From an uncultured Jeotgalicoccus sp. (lineage in GTDB: Bacteria > Bacillota > Bacilli > Staphylococcales > Salinicoccaceae), in NCBI GenBank assembly GCA_947631305.1, contig CANRKV010000010.1, positions 1-20,273 of the forward strand: a DNA stretch of 20,273 nucleotides, read 5' to 3'. The translations under genes were made by a program, and so were the position numbers. Below, piece by piece: positions 7,707-15,644 of this stretch; within the stretch, counting starts at the first letter, position 1; the number at the start of each line of letters is the position of its first letter. Below the pieces are notes generated by a model, which was not told where the DNA came from, did not search any database, and was given only the letters and a program-made list of their open reading frames with translations.

Positions 7707-8429
7707 CTAATAATCTCTTCTCTGAATTCTAATTAATCCAATTACGATAATCAGGATGATTGCGATAACAGTAGATATATAGTGTTCTGCAATCCAATTA
7801 TGCGAACCGATTGTTTCAGAAATAAAGTAGAGAGGGAACCAGTCCGTTATAAAGGTTCCAGCCCATTCAGGTAAATCGTTCCACAACAGCAGCCCGTCAA
7901 ACAGTGTAGGAAGCATCATAATAGACAGTACAGCAACGATAAACAATGCGAGTACATTTGTATAAAATGTGCTGATTGTTAAGAACAATGTACCGTAGAA
8001 TAATGCATACAGTACATAGTGAAGCGGAATTTTCCAAAACAGTTCTCCAGCCATTTCAAGTCCTGCATACTCCGCGAGGAAATACGTTGAAAGTGTACCG
8101 GCTATCCCAAAGATCAGTCCGATAATAGCGATAGTGATTACTTTTGATATATAGTATTTTATCCGTGACGATTTCTCATTCATCATCAGGGTAATTGTAT
8201 TCTGACTGAGGTCCTTTGTGTAGGACAGCATCGCAATAATCACAACGAGCAGTGAACCGAAGAATGCAAAGAAATAAGTCAGCTGAATTACTTCAAACGG
8301 CCCTTTGAAATTGGCTACAGAGTAGGCAATCCCGAATGCAGGCAGAACACACAGTGCAATTGAAAAGTAGGTGAGCCAGCTCGTCATTATATTTTTTAAA
8401 TCATATGACACAATTTTACTGATTCTCAT
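7707..8429 (-). CDS. ABC-2 type transporter permease
   Basis: 240 residues with six hydrophobic helices, the usual size of single-domain ABC-2 permeases of the drug, lantibiotic or antimicrobial-peptide type. The start (ATG 8429) lies inside the 3' end of the ATPase gene, overlapping by 14 bases, so translation is coupled and the two subunits almost certainly form one exporter. It is the last gene of a four-gene operon. The exported substrate is not evident. Confidence 0.85.
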   Translation of the reverse strand: MRISKIVSYDLKNIMTSWLTYFSIALCVLPAFGIAYSVANFKGPFEVIQLTYFFAFFGSLLVVIIAMLSYTKDLSQNTITLMMNEKSSRIKYYISKVITIAIIGLIFGIAGTLSTYFLAEYAGLEMAGELFWKIPLHYVLYALFYGTLFLTISTFYTNVLALFIVAVLSIMMLPTLFDGLLLWNDLPEWAGTFITDWFPLYFISETIGSHNWIAEHYISTVIAIILIIVIGLIRIQRRDY

Positions 8430-9291
8430 GCTGACCGCCGCCTTTCATTTGAGTAAAGTAGTAGTCCTTAACCGAGCGCTGATGTTTGTTTATATCTGCA
8501 GGATAAATGCTTTCAACACTCAATGCTTTTAATATTTCCTGCAGCAGGTGTACTGAAGTAGTAGATACGATATTCTCTGTCTGTTTAACATTCTCATCGA
8601 AGCCTCTAATGACATTCAGTGCAAATTCAGTATCCGCGTTGTCAAAGACAAAAGACATTGTCACGGTTGTACTCAGCTGCTCCACATTTTCCTTGCTGCT
8701 GAGTTTTCCTTTGTCGATAAAAACAATGTCATCACTGACTGCTTCGATATCTTCGAGTTTATGGCTTGAAATCAGCACTTTCATGCCATAATCAGCAGCC
8801 AGCTTGCGGATAATGCTGAGGACTTCAATGGAGCCATCCGGGTCCATACCGTTTGTCGGTTCATCGAGAATTAAATACTCCGGCTTTCTTGCGAGAGCGA
8901 TGACGAGACCAAGTTTCTGTTTCATTCCCATCGAATATGTTTTCATCTTTTTATTTACATAGCCAGTCATGCCAAGCTGTTCAAGCAGCGAATTAATATA
9001 TTCTTTATCGTAATCCGGTGTATATATTTTTGTGAAATACTCAATATTATATTTTCCTGATTTATTTTTATAATACTTTGGTTCCTCGATTAAATAACCA
9101 ATCTCAGCACCATCATTTTTATTTACCGTACCGGAATAGTTTTGAATAATACTGCACATTATTTTCATCATTGTGGTTTTACCGGCACCATTTTTACCGA
9201 TTAAACCGGTAACATTTGAATCCATAGTGAAGTTAATATTGTCGAGAACAACATTGCTTCGATATTTCTTAGAAATATTGGTAAGTTCCAT
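8416..9291 (-). CDS. ABC transporter ATP-binding protein
   Basis: 291-residue ATPase with all nucleotide-binding motifs: Walker A GKNGAGKT (32-39), signature YSMGMKQ (about 119-125), Walker B YLILDEP (139-145) and the switch histidine in SSHKLEDIEAV. After about residue 215 there is a C-terminal extension (about 75 residues) as in CcmA/BcrA-type exporters. ATG 9291 has GGGGAUG-type ribosome binding sequence ten bases upstream, in a 26-base gap after the DUF2812 gene. It pairs with the overlapping permease. Confidence 0.92.
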   Translation of the reverse strand: MELTNISKKYRSNVVLDNINFTMDSNVTGLIGKNGAGKTTMMKIMCSIIQNYSGTVNKNDGAEIGYLIEEPKYYKNKSGKYNIEYFTKIYTPDYDKEYINSLLEQLGMTGYVNKKMKTYSMGMKQKLGLVIALARKPEYLILDEPTNGMDPDGSIEVLSIIRKLAADYGMKVLISSHKLEDIEAVSDDIVFIDKGKLSSKENVEQLSTTVTMSFVFDNADTEFALNVIRGFDENVKQTENIVSTTSVHLLQEILKALSVESIYPADINKHQRSVKDYYFTQMKGGGQHENQ

Positions 9292-9317
9292 TTAAACATC
9301 CCCTTTATAAGATACTA

Positions 9318-9920
9318 TTAATTTTCCAGTTCAAGTTCTTTTTTAGCTTTATTCATTCTGTAATAGGCAATTAAAAGCAGTGCTACCATAACAGGAAACA
9401 GTATTGCCGGCAGTACTCTCATAAGCGCGAAGGGCAGTTCAAACAGAAATGCTCTCCAGAAATCGATCCCCTGCATATCCCATAAACCGGGCGTTAAAAA
9501 TATCATTCCCGGTTTGTAAGGAAGAAACAGCATTACGTATATTGCGTACACTAAAAATAGTACTGCCAATCCACCGGTCATTTTCATATATCGCTTATAA
9601 TAATTAATTTTAGATTCCCTGTCGGAAAATAACTCGTCATTGCCATCCGGTTTTTTTGACCAGACTTGTGTCATGGCACCAAAGCGGCCGCCTCTAATAT
9701 GTTCCCAGCCGAATTCTTCGTGAATACTGATGTACTCTTCGAATTTCGATTCGTTCATATACTCCTGAAAATCCACCCGTGTAACGTAATCTTCAGCAGT
9801 TTCTTCAAACTTATAAATGAAATCCAGTGAAATATCAGTTAAACGGCAGCCTTCATTCTGCATCTCATTGATCCACTGTTCTTCTTTCAGCGGATCGATA
9901 AAAAACTTGTACTTATTCAT
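9318..9920 (-). CDS. DUF2812 domain membrane protein
   Basis: 200 residues if started at ATG 9920. The longer frame to 9941 is unlikely because this ATG overlaps the PadR stop codon by eight bases (ATGAATAA) with GTGAGGA upstream. An N-terminal soluble domain (KYKFFIDPLKEEQWINEM, EEFGWEHIRGG, QVWSK) is typical of DUF2812. Two hydrophobic helices follow at about 110-130 and 158-185, with a basic C-terminal tail. DUF2812 genes are habitually paired with PadR regulators. A role as membrane partner or sensor for the PadR-controlled ABC exporter is an inference. Confidence 0.82.
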   Translation of the reverse strand: MNKYKFFIDPLKEEQWINEMQNEGCRLTDISLDFIYKFEETAEDYVTRVDFQEYMNESKFEEYISIHEEFGWEHIRGGRFGAMTQVWSKKPDGNDELFSDRESKINYYKRYMKMTGGLAVLFLVYAIYVMLFLPYKPGMIFLTPGLWDMQGIDFWRAFLFELPFALMRVLPAILFPVMVALLLIAYYRMNKAKKELELEN

Positions 9921-10230
9921 TTGAACCATCCTCACTCTCATAAAGTGAAATAAATTTCTTCAGGCGTGTGTTTTCAAGTTCCAGTATTTCTTCGCCAAGT
10001 GCGGTGACCTGATAGACTTTTTTACGTTCTGCAGGGTCTGAAATCAGTTCTATATAATTATGTTTCTTAAGATTATCGAGTGCACCGTAAAGCGTACCTG
10101 CCGCGATATTAACCTGACCGCCGGACATTTCACCTACGAGCTGCATAATTGCGTATCCGTGCAGCGGTTTTCTTAATGCGAGCATAATTAAATGCATTGT
10201 TTCCGATAACGGTAAAAGTTTCGGTCTCAT
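9913..10230 (-). CDS. PadR family transcriptional regulator
   Basis: 105 residues, the small PadR-s2 form: a winged helix with LRKPLHGYAIMQLV, GTLYGALDNLKKHNYIEL and KKVYQVTALGEEIL, followed by a short C-terminal helix for dimerisation. I place the start at ATG 10230. The upstream GTG at 10239 lies inside the ribosome binding site AAGAGGTG and cannot be used. First gene of the PadR-DUF2812-ABC operon; PadR members of this type usually repress their own operon and respond to membrane-active compounds, which fits the repeats over its promoter. Confidence 0.9.
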   Translation of the reverse strand: MRPKLLPLSETMHLIMLALRKPLHGYAIMQLVGEMSGGQVNIAAGTLYGALDNLKKHNYIELISDPAERKKVYQVTALGEEILELENTRLKKFISLYESEDGSNE

Positions 10231-10257
10231 ATTATTCACCTCTTAATATATCGTTCA

Positions 10258-10308
10258 ACTGTATAGTTAGACTATATAGTTTAGCTGTATACATGTCAAC
10301 TGTATAGT
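10258..10308 (-). promoter_or_regulatory. PadR operon promoter with four operator-like repeats
   Basis: On the minus strand TTGACA (+ strand 10294-10299), a 17-base spacer and TATAGT (10271-10276) form a strong promoter. Four ten-base units cover it: ACTGTATAGT (10258-10267), ACTATATAGT (10271-10280, a perfect palindrome), GCTGTATACA (10284-10293) and ACTGTATAGT (10299-10308), at steps of 13, 13 and 15 bases. The outer two extend to a 13-base exact repeat (TCAACTGTATAGT). This layout predicts autorepression by the PadR protein. Confidence 0.7.
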
Positions 10309-10429
10309 GTTTATTAAAATGAGCAGTAAATTTAATCCTTTTATCATTTTACTCTCACTTGAATTTAGGAATGGGTATATAGAATATATGTAACGGATTA
10401 TTTTTGAACGTGTGGAAGGAAAGATAACT

Positions 10430-11635
10430 ATGTTATTTAAAATATACAGCCGTGCATATCAGTGGATAATGAAAAACACTGCGCATTTATTAAACTGGCA
10501 GCCGCCAACAGTAATGAACTGTGTCGGGTGCATTGAAAGACTGGCTCCTAAATTAACTGAAAAAAATATAAAAAAAGTTTTAATAGTTACTGATGAAGGC
10601 ATTGTAAAAGCAGGTCTTCTCGATAAAATGCTCGACAGCCTGAATGAAGAAAATATTATTTATTTTATATATAAAGGTACAGTGGCAAATCCTACAACAG
10701 AAAATATAAAAGAAGCGGTAAATGTTTATAACGAACAGAATTGCGATGGTATTATCGGTTTTGGAGGAGGATCAGCAATTGACTGCGCCAAAGGTACAGG
10801 TATTGCAGCAGCTAAAAACACTACGGATTTCAGCCGTTTTAAAGGTGTCTTGAAAGTAAGAAAAACACTGCCGTATTTTGTTGCGGTGCCGACAACAGCC
10901 GGAACAGGCAGTGAGGCTACTATCGCAGCCGTTATTACCGACAGCGAAACGAAGGAGAAATACGCAATTATTGATACTAAACTGATGCCTGATGCAGCAG
11001 TGCTTGATCCGGAACTTTTACTTGGTCTGCCGCAGGATATGACGGCATTTTCAGGTATGGATGCATTAACGCATGCAGTGGAAGCGTATCTTAACCGCAG
11101 CAATACAAAACAGACAAAAATGCTGAGCGAAGAAGCAATTGAACTGATATATGATAATTTATATAAATCCTATGAAAACGGACAGGATATTCAGGCGCGT
11201 ACGAATATGCAGCGGGCGTCTTATTTTGCAGGCAAAGCATTTACAAGAGCCTACGTAGGAAATGTTCATGCGATGGGGCATGCTTTAGGCGCACGGTACA
11301 ATGTTCAGCACGGCCAGGCAGTTTCGATTATTCTGCCTTATATACTGGAAGAATACGGCGAAGCCGTTCACGACAAGCTGGCGCATCTCGGAGATATTGC
11401 GAAGATTACTGAAGAAGGCGACAGCATTGAAGTCAAAGCTCACAAATTTATTGACAGCATTAAAGAATTAAATGCCAAAATGAATATCGGTACGAATTTC
11501 ACGGAATTAAAAAGTAAAGATTTGAAGACATTGGCTGATGCAGCATACAGTGAAGCGAATCCTTTGTATCCGGTACCGGTAATGTTCAGTAAATCAGACT
11601 TTATAAGAATGTATAAAAAATTAATGGTCTATTAA
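10430..11635 (+). CDS. Iron-containing alcohol dehydrogenase (group III)
   Basis: 401 residues from ATG 10430, which has GGAAGGAAAG directly upstream; a longer GTG-started frame (10412) would put the ribosome binding site inside the gene. Motifs: nucleotide-binding GFGGGSAIDCAKG (about 110-122), PTTAGTGSEAT (154-164), and metal ligands D211, H215 (MDALTHAVEAY), H280 (GNVHAMGH) and H294 (NVQHGQA), with the 4- and 14-residue spacings usual for Fe-ADHs. It probably interconverts an aldehyde and an alcohol using NAD(P)H. The substrate is not predictable. Monocistronic; no partner gene suggests a pathway. Confidence 0.9.
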   Translation: MLFKIYSRAYQWIMKNTAHLLNWQPPTVMNCVGCIERLAPKLTEKNIKKVLIVTDEGIVKAGLLDKMLDSLNEENIIYFIYKGTVANPTTENIKEAVNVYNEQNCDGIIGFGGGSAIDCAKGTGIAAAKNTTDFSRFKGVLKVRKTLPYFVAVPTTAGTGSEATIAAVITDSETKEKYAIIDTKLMPDAAVLDPELLLGLPQDMTAFSGMDALTHAVEAYLNRSNTKQTKMLSEEAIELIYDNLYKSYENGQDIQARTNMQRASYFAGKAFTRAYVGNVHAMGHALGARYNVQHGQAVSIILPYILEEYGEAVHDKLAHLGDIAKITEEGDSIEVKAHKFIDSIKELNAKMNIGTNFTELKSKDLKTLADAAYSEANPLYPVPVMFSKSDFIRMYKKLMVY

Positions 11636-11639
11636 TATA

Positions 11640-11678
11640 AAGAAAGAAGGATAGTTCAATGAACTATCCTTCTTTCTT
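11640..11678. terminator. 39-base near-perfect palindrome shared by convergent genes
   Basis: Two 19-base arms (11640-11658 and 11660-11678) are exactly complementary around one base; in RNA the loop is about CAAT. The right arm encodes the last codons (KKEG-stop) of the minus-strand small membrane protein. On the minus strand it is followed by TTATATTAAT. On the plus strand it ends in TTCTTTCTT with no clean T-run. Confidence 0.75.
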
Positions 11679-11870
11679 CCTGGGCGGCGTGTGAAGTATG
11701 CCTTCAATTGCAGCGCCGGCACTAATACCAAGTGCGATTCCTGCAGCAATCCAAAACCCTATATGGGCGAAAATTAAACCTGTAATAATTCCTAATACAA
11801 TACCGAGTGCAGCACCTGCTGCCATATAACGGTAGACGGAATTAAAGTCGCGATGTCTGTATGCAGTCAT
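11664..11870 (-). CDS. Small glycine-rich membrane protein, hypothetical
   Basis: 68 residues. A basic N-terminus (MTAYRHRDF) is followed by two hydrophobic helices (about 16-34 and 38-56) with small-residue spacing of the glycine-zipper kind (AAGAALGIVLGIITG and AAGIALGISAGAAIEG) and a basic tail PPRKKEG. A clear ribosome binding site (AGGGGATGAT) precedes ATG 11870, supporting a real gene. Function unknown; no operon partner. Confidence 0.7.
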   Translation of the reverse strand: MTAYRHRDFNSVYRYMAAGAALGIVLGIITGLIFAHIGFWIAAGIALGISAGAAIEGILHTPPRKKEG

Positions 11871-11990
11871 ACTATCATCCCCTGAACGGTAAAATTTCTC
11901 TCTTTTTACTTATATACCACTCTAGTGCAAATCAAAACGATAAATACATATTGAAACATTTAATTTTTAGCTTCGATGTATTAAGAATAG

Positions 11991-12019
11991 TTGACATTAA
12001 GCGATATTAAGAATAAAAT
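11991..12019 (+). promoter_or_regulatory. Promoter of the iron-uptake genes
   Basis: Perfect TTGACA (11991-11996), 17-base spacer, TAAAAT (12014-12019). An 11-base direct repeat TATTAAGAATA flanks the -35 (11979-11989) and overlaps the -10 (12005-12015). Confidence 0.8.
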
Positions 12020-12024
12020 TCTAT

Positions 12025-12039
12025 TGATAATGATTATCA
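12025..12039. promoter_or_regulatory. Fur box
   Basis: TGATAATGATTATCA is a perfect 7-1-7 inverted repeat matching the Bacillus/Staphylococcus Fur consensus TGATAATNATTATCA. It starts six bases after the -10, covering the expected transcription start, so iron-loaded Fur should block the promoter. Confidence 0.93.
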
Positions 12040-12078
12040 GTGTCATAATTAATTATAAAAAATGAACGGAGAAAATAG

Positions 12079-13029
12079 ATGAAAAAATTAGCAGTTTTAA
12101 TGCTTGGAATCTCAATTTTTGCTGCAGGTTGTTCAAACAGTGAAGAAAATGCAGCTGAAGAGTCAACGGAGAATACAGCAGGTGAAGAACGTACTTTAAC
12201 GGATGATGCAGGCAATGAAGTAACGGTTCCTGAAAATCCGGAACGTATTATCGGTACATACCTGGAAGACGATTTACTTACTCTTGAAGAGACCCCGGCA
12301 GCACAGTGGACAGTCGGCGAAGACAGTGTTCAGGAATATCTGCAGCCCGAAGGCCTCGAAGGATTGCCTTTAATGCCGTTCGATTTACCGTTTGAATCAG
12401 TAGTACAGGAGGAGCCGGATTTAATTCTGTTAAGCTCATCCGATCTTGCTGATGGCGAAAAGTACGACAGCTACTCTAAAATTGCTCCGTCATTCGTTGT
12501 TGAGAGCGGCAGCTATGACGACTGGAGAGACCGTTTAACCCGTGTTTCTGAAGTATTCGGCAAAGAAGATTTAGCACAGGAGAAAGTAGCTGAATACGAT
12601 GCACTAGTTGAAGAAACTTCAGCGGAGCTGGAAAGTGAAATTGGTGAAGAAACTGCGGTCGCAATCTGGTGGACAGGCGATTCTTACTTTATTTCAAATA
12701 AAGATAAGTCGAGCGGCGAAGTATTATATAACGATTTAGGCTTAAGCGCACCGCCGTTAGTAGAAGAACTTTCAACTGATAATGAAACACCGTGGATCGA
12801 AACATCACTTGAGAGTCTCGCAGAAATGAAAGCGGACCATATATTCTTTATCGGCAATGCTGAAGGTGACAGTGAGGCAGCATTCTCGGATGATGTATTT
12901 AAAAACATCCCGGCAGTGGAAAATGGAAATGTTTACGAATACACGCAGGCTGACAGCTGGTTATACAGCGGCTATATTGCGAACAGTTTAATCGTTGAAG
13001 ATGTCGAAGAAGCATTGGGTTCTAACTAA
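12079..13029 (+). CDS. Iron-siderophore ABC transporter substrate-binding lipoprotein
   Basis: 316 residues. Lipoprotein signal peptide MKKLAVLMLGISIFAAGC with the lipidated cysteine at C18, then an acidic linker and a class III (TroA/FhuD-type) binding fold: LTDDAGNEVTVPENPERII at about 40-58, DLILLSS at about 113-119, and a C-terminal lobe ending IVEDVEEAL. It would capture ferric siderophore at the outer face of the membrane. No permease or ATPase gene follows, so it must work with a transporter encoded elsewhere. ATG 12079 lies eight bases after CGGAG. Iron-repressed through the Fur box. The siderophore class (hydroxamate or catecholate) cannot be fixed from sequence. Confidence 0.88.
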   Translation: MKKLAVLMLGISIFAAGCSNSEENAAEESTENTAGEERTLTDDAGNEVTVPENPERIIGTYLEDDLLTLEETPAAQWTVGEDSVQEYLQPEGLEGLPLMPFDLPFESVVQEEPDLILLSSSDLADGEKYDSYSKIAPSFVVESGSYDDWRDRLTRVSEVFGKEDLAQEKVAEYDALVEETSAELESEIGEETAVAIWWTGDSYFISNKDKSSGEVLYNDLGLSAPPLVEELSTDNETPWIETSLESLAEMKADHIFFIGNAEGDSEAAFSDDVFKNIPAVENGNVYEYTQADSWLYSGYIANSLIVEDVEEALGSN

Positions 13030-13043
13030 GGAGTGTATTTTTG

Positions 13044-14072
13044 ATGACAAAGGATATATATGATGTCACTGTAATCGGCGGCGGACCTGCAGGATTGTTC
13101 AGTGCATTTTACGCAGGTTTAAGGGAAATGAAGACTAAAATAATCGACGGACAGGATAAACTCGGCGGCAAAGTTCATCTTTATCCGCAGAAAATGATTT
13201 GGGATATCGGCGGAACTGAGCCTGTTGCAGCAGGACACCTGATAGAAAAATCGATTGCGCAGGGACTGACGTTTGAACCGGAAGTCGTACTGAATACGAT
13301 AGTGACAAACATTCAAAAAGAGAACGGTGAATGTTTTGTGGTTGAAACATCAACGGGAGATAAACATTATTCTAAAAGTGTCATCATTACTATCGGCGGC
13401 GGCGGTATGATTAAGCCTGTTAAGCTGAATGTTGAAAATGCACATCTGTTTGAAAATAAAAATCTTCATTATGCAGTACCGGATATTAAACGTTTCACGG
13501 ATAAGAAAATACTCATTACCGGCGGAAGCTATTCTGCGGTGGACTGGGCAAATGACCTGTCACCGATTGCACGTGAGATTCATATTATTTACCGCGGCGA
13601 TGATTTGACAGCACATGAAGCGGATGTCAGCAGACTTCAGAAAAATGGTGTTAAAGTAATGACACAGTCTGAAGTCACGGGTGTCAGCGGCGGGGAACTG
13701 ATGGAATACGTCGAGATTACCAATAATCAGACCGGTGATATTACTAATGACGCCTACGATGAGCTGATTGTAAACCACGGCTATGATCAGGAAAATCTTC
13801 TGTTCAGGGAGAACAATCTCGGACTTAATCTGGAAAATGACTTTTTCGTTAAAGCAGCACCGACCGGACTGACAAATGTACCGGGTATATTTGCTGCTGG
13901 TGACTGTATCAGATACACGGGAAAAGTGAATCTGATTGCAGGTGCGTATGCAGATGCAGTGAACGCTGTGAACAATGCGAAAACGTATATTGATCCAAAC
14001 GCCGATCAGTTTGCAATGGTCTCTTCACATAACAAGCGCTTTAAAAATAAGAATAAAAAAATTATGTATTAA
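13044..14072 (+). CDS. Ferredoxin/flavodoxin-NADP reductase type 2, IruO-like siderophore reductase
   Basis: 342-residue FAD-dependent pyridine nucleotide-disulfide-like reductase without the CxxC redox pair, as in YumC and IruO. FAD site VTVIGGGPAGL near residues 7-17; KVHLYPQKMIWDIGG matches the IruO region KMRIYPEKIIWDIGG; NAD(P) site GGSYSAVDWANDL; C-terminal FAD contact IFAAGDC. In S. aureus, IruO supplies electrons to release iron from hydroxamate siderophores and to the haem oxygenase IsdI. The ribosome binding site overlaps the stop of the lipoprotein gene (TAAGGAG), so the pair forms a Fur-controlled operon. ATG 13044 is preferred; TTG 13041 is a possible start. Terminator follows. 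Confidence 0.85.
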   Translation: MTKDIYDVTVIGGGPAGLFSAFYAGLREMKTKIIDGQDKLGGKVHLYPQKMIWDIGGTEPVAAGHLIEKSIAQGLTFEPEVVLNTIVTNIQKENGECFVVETSTGDKHYSKSVIITIGGGGMIKPVKLNVENAHLFENKNLHYAVPDIKRFTDKKILITGGSYSAVDWANDLSPIAREIHIIYRGDDLTAHEADVSRLQKNGVKVMTQSEVTGVSGGELMEYVEITNNQTGDITNDAYDELIVNHGYDQENLLFRENNLGLNLENDFFVKAAPTGLTNVPGIFAAGDCIRYTGKVNLIAGAYADAVNAVNNAKTYIDPNADQFAMVSSHNKRFKNKNKKIMY

Positions 14073-14077
14073 TCATT

Positions 14078-14110
14078 AAGCATCATTACTGAATAACAGT
14101 AATGATGCTT
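14078..14110 (+). terminator. Terminator of the iron operon
   Basis: AAGCATCATTACTG (14078-14091), loop AATAA, CAGTAATGATGCTT (14097-14110), a perfect 14-bp stem with TT and a later T4 downstream. Confidence 0.88.
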
Positions 14111-14185
14111 TTGTCATTTTAGCTTGCAACAATTCATCTCTATCAGTAAAATTATAAGAATGAATAGATGTGTGAGGGGATAATA

Positions 14186-15589
14186 TTGGTTAAAATTGAT
14201 AACGATCATATTGAAACGTTTACTGTAACGATAGATGAGCTGGATAATAAAGGTTCCGGCCGGGGACACGCACTGCGCGACCATGGCGGACATAAACCGC
14301 GCAAATTGAATCTGGCTGTTCCGCAGACACTGAGAGGGGAAACGGTGACTGTCGAAGTGCCGAATCCAACGAGAAAGCGTGCCAATGTCCTGCCAAAAGA
14401 AATAGTAACGGCGAACCCTGACAGGGTAACACCGCCATGTCCGCATTTTTCATTATGCGGCGGCTGTGTATGGCAGCACTGGAGCTATGAAGCACAGTTA
14501 AAAGAAAAAACAGATTTCGTTAAGCGTGAACTGGAAAAGAACGATTTCGATACTGCACTTGTTAAAGATGCGATAGGCATGGAAAATAATCCGTTTGAAT
14601 ACCGCAACAAGATGGAATTTACGTTTGGTAAAAATGGTGAACTCGGTATGCACGAACTCGGCAACTTCCGTAAAATTATCGATATCAATACCTGCTTAAT
14701 TGCAAACAATGAAATGGTTGATGCCATGCTTGTTGTTTCTAAATGGGCGAGAAAACACGAACTGCCGGGATACGATAAAGAAAACCATACCGGGCTGCTC
14801 CGTCACTTAATGGTAAGACGTTCTCAGGAAACTGAAGAAATGATGCTTGCAGTATTCGCAACCGAGAAACCGGAAGGCGAATTAAAGCCTTTAATCGATG
14901 AACTGATTGAAGAACTGACAGCGGGCTTTGATAATATGAAGAGTATAATGTGGATGGTGAATACAGATATTGCTGACCGTACGCAGTCTGAAGATACACA
15001 CCTGCTTCACGGCAGAGATTATATTCACGATGTGATGTACGGCTATAAATACCGCACATGGTTCGATACATTCTTCCAGACGAACCCGACACAGGCGGAA
15101 AAATTAGTGGAACTGGCACTTGAAATGGCAGATGCGAAAGAACATGAACGTATGATTGATCTGTTCTGCGGTGTTGGAACATTCTCACTGCCATTTGCCC
15201 GGAAAGTAAAAGAGCTCGCAGGAATTGAAATTGTTGAATCATCTATTGAATCGGCTAAACGGAATGCAGTGGATAACGGCATTGATAACACGTACTTCCT
15301 TGCAAAAGATGCACGCCGCGGTATGGATGAAATACTTGAAACCTGGGGCACTCCGGATTTACTTATGCTGGATCCGCCGCGTTCAGGCGCAGGCGGCAAA
15401 GTAATGCGCCGCATCGCAAGACTCGGAACAGACAGAGTGGTCTATGTATCGTGCAACCCGGAAACATTCGCAAAAGACATTACTTGGATGAGGGAATTCG
15501 GCTATGAATTAAAAACAGTACAGCCTGTGGACTTATTCCCGCATACAGTACATGTTGAAGTAGTAAGTCTGTTAGTTAAAACAAAATAG
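14186..15589 (+). CDS. rlmCD: 23S rRNA (uracil-C5)-methyltransferase, RlmCD/RlmD type
   Basis: 467 residues from TTG 14186, which follows GAGGGGA by five bases. An ATG at 14168 in the same frame has no ribosome binding site and would place that GAGGGGA inside the gene. Domains: N-terminal TRAM-like RNA-binding region (to about 60), a [4Fe-4S] cluster with C85, C91, C94 (CPHFSLCGGC) and C170, and a SAM-dependent methyltransferase with DLFCGVGTFS (325-334), LDPPRSGAG and the nucleophile C423 in YVSCNPET. TrmA/RumA family. The Gram-positive member RlmCD modifies both U747 and U1939, E. coli RlmD only U1939; which applies here is not visible. Single gene with its own terminator. Confidence 0.9.
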   Translation: MVKIDNDHIETFTVTIDELDNKGSGRGHALRDHGGHKPRKLNLAVPQTLRGETVTVEVPNPTRKRANVLPKEIVTANPDRVTPPCPHFSLCGGCVWQHWSYEAQLKEKTDFVKRELEKNDFDTALVKDAIGMENNPFEYRNKMEFTFGKNGELGMHELGNFRKIIDINTCLIANNEMVDAMLVVSKWARKHELPGYDKENHTGLLRHLMVRRSQETEEMMLAVFATEKPEGELKPLIDELIEELTAGFDNMKSIMWMVNTDIADRTQSEDTHLLHGRDYIHDVMYGYKYRTWFDTFFQTNPTQAEKLVELALEMADAKEHERMIDLFCGVGTFSLPFARKVKELAGIEIVESSIESAKRNAVDNGIDNTYFLAKDARRGMDEILETWGTPDLLMLDPPRSGAGGKVMRRIARLGTDRVVYVSCNPETFAKDITWMREFGYELKTVQPVDLFPHTVHVEVVSLLVKTK

Positions 15590-15597
15590 AAATAAAG

Positions 15598-15638
15598 AAG
15601 CCGTTTGAAGACTTATAAAAATCTTCAAACGGCTTTTT
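15598..15638. terminator. Bidirectional terminator after rlmCD and the MDR oxidoreductase gene
   Basis: AAGCCGTTTGAAGA (15598-15611), 10-base loop, TCTTCAAACGGCTT (15622-15635), then TTT. It lies between convergent genes (stop codons at 15589 and 15645). Confidence 0.88.
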
Positions 15639-15644
15639 AATATA

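Noticed and set aside
10359..10385. Possible promoter for the iron alcohol dehydrogenase (TTGAAT, TAGAAT)
   Set aside because: The spacer is only 15 bases and alternatives of equal quality exist in the AT-rich region.
10726..11103. 125-residue minus-strand open frame opposite the iron alcohol dehydrogenase
   Set aside because: Overlaps the conserved nucleotide- and metal-binding motifs of the plus-strand gene; no ribosome binding site.
14739..15242. 167-residue minus-strand open frame opposite rlmCD, with similar ones at 14485-14727 and 15043-15414
   Set aside because: They lie entirely inside a gene with complete catalytic motifs, lack ribosome binding sites and recognisable domains, and are explained by its codon use.
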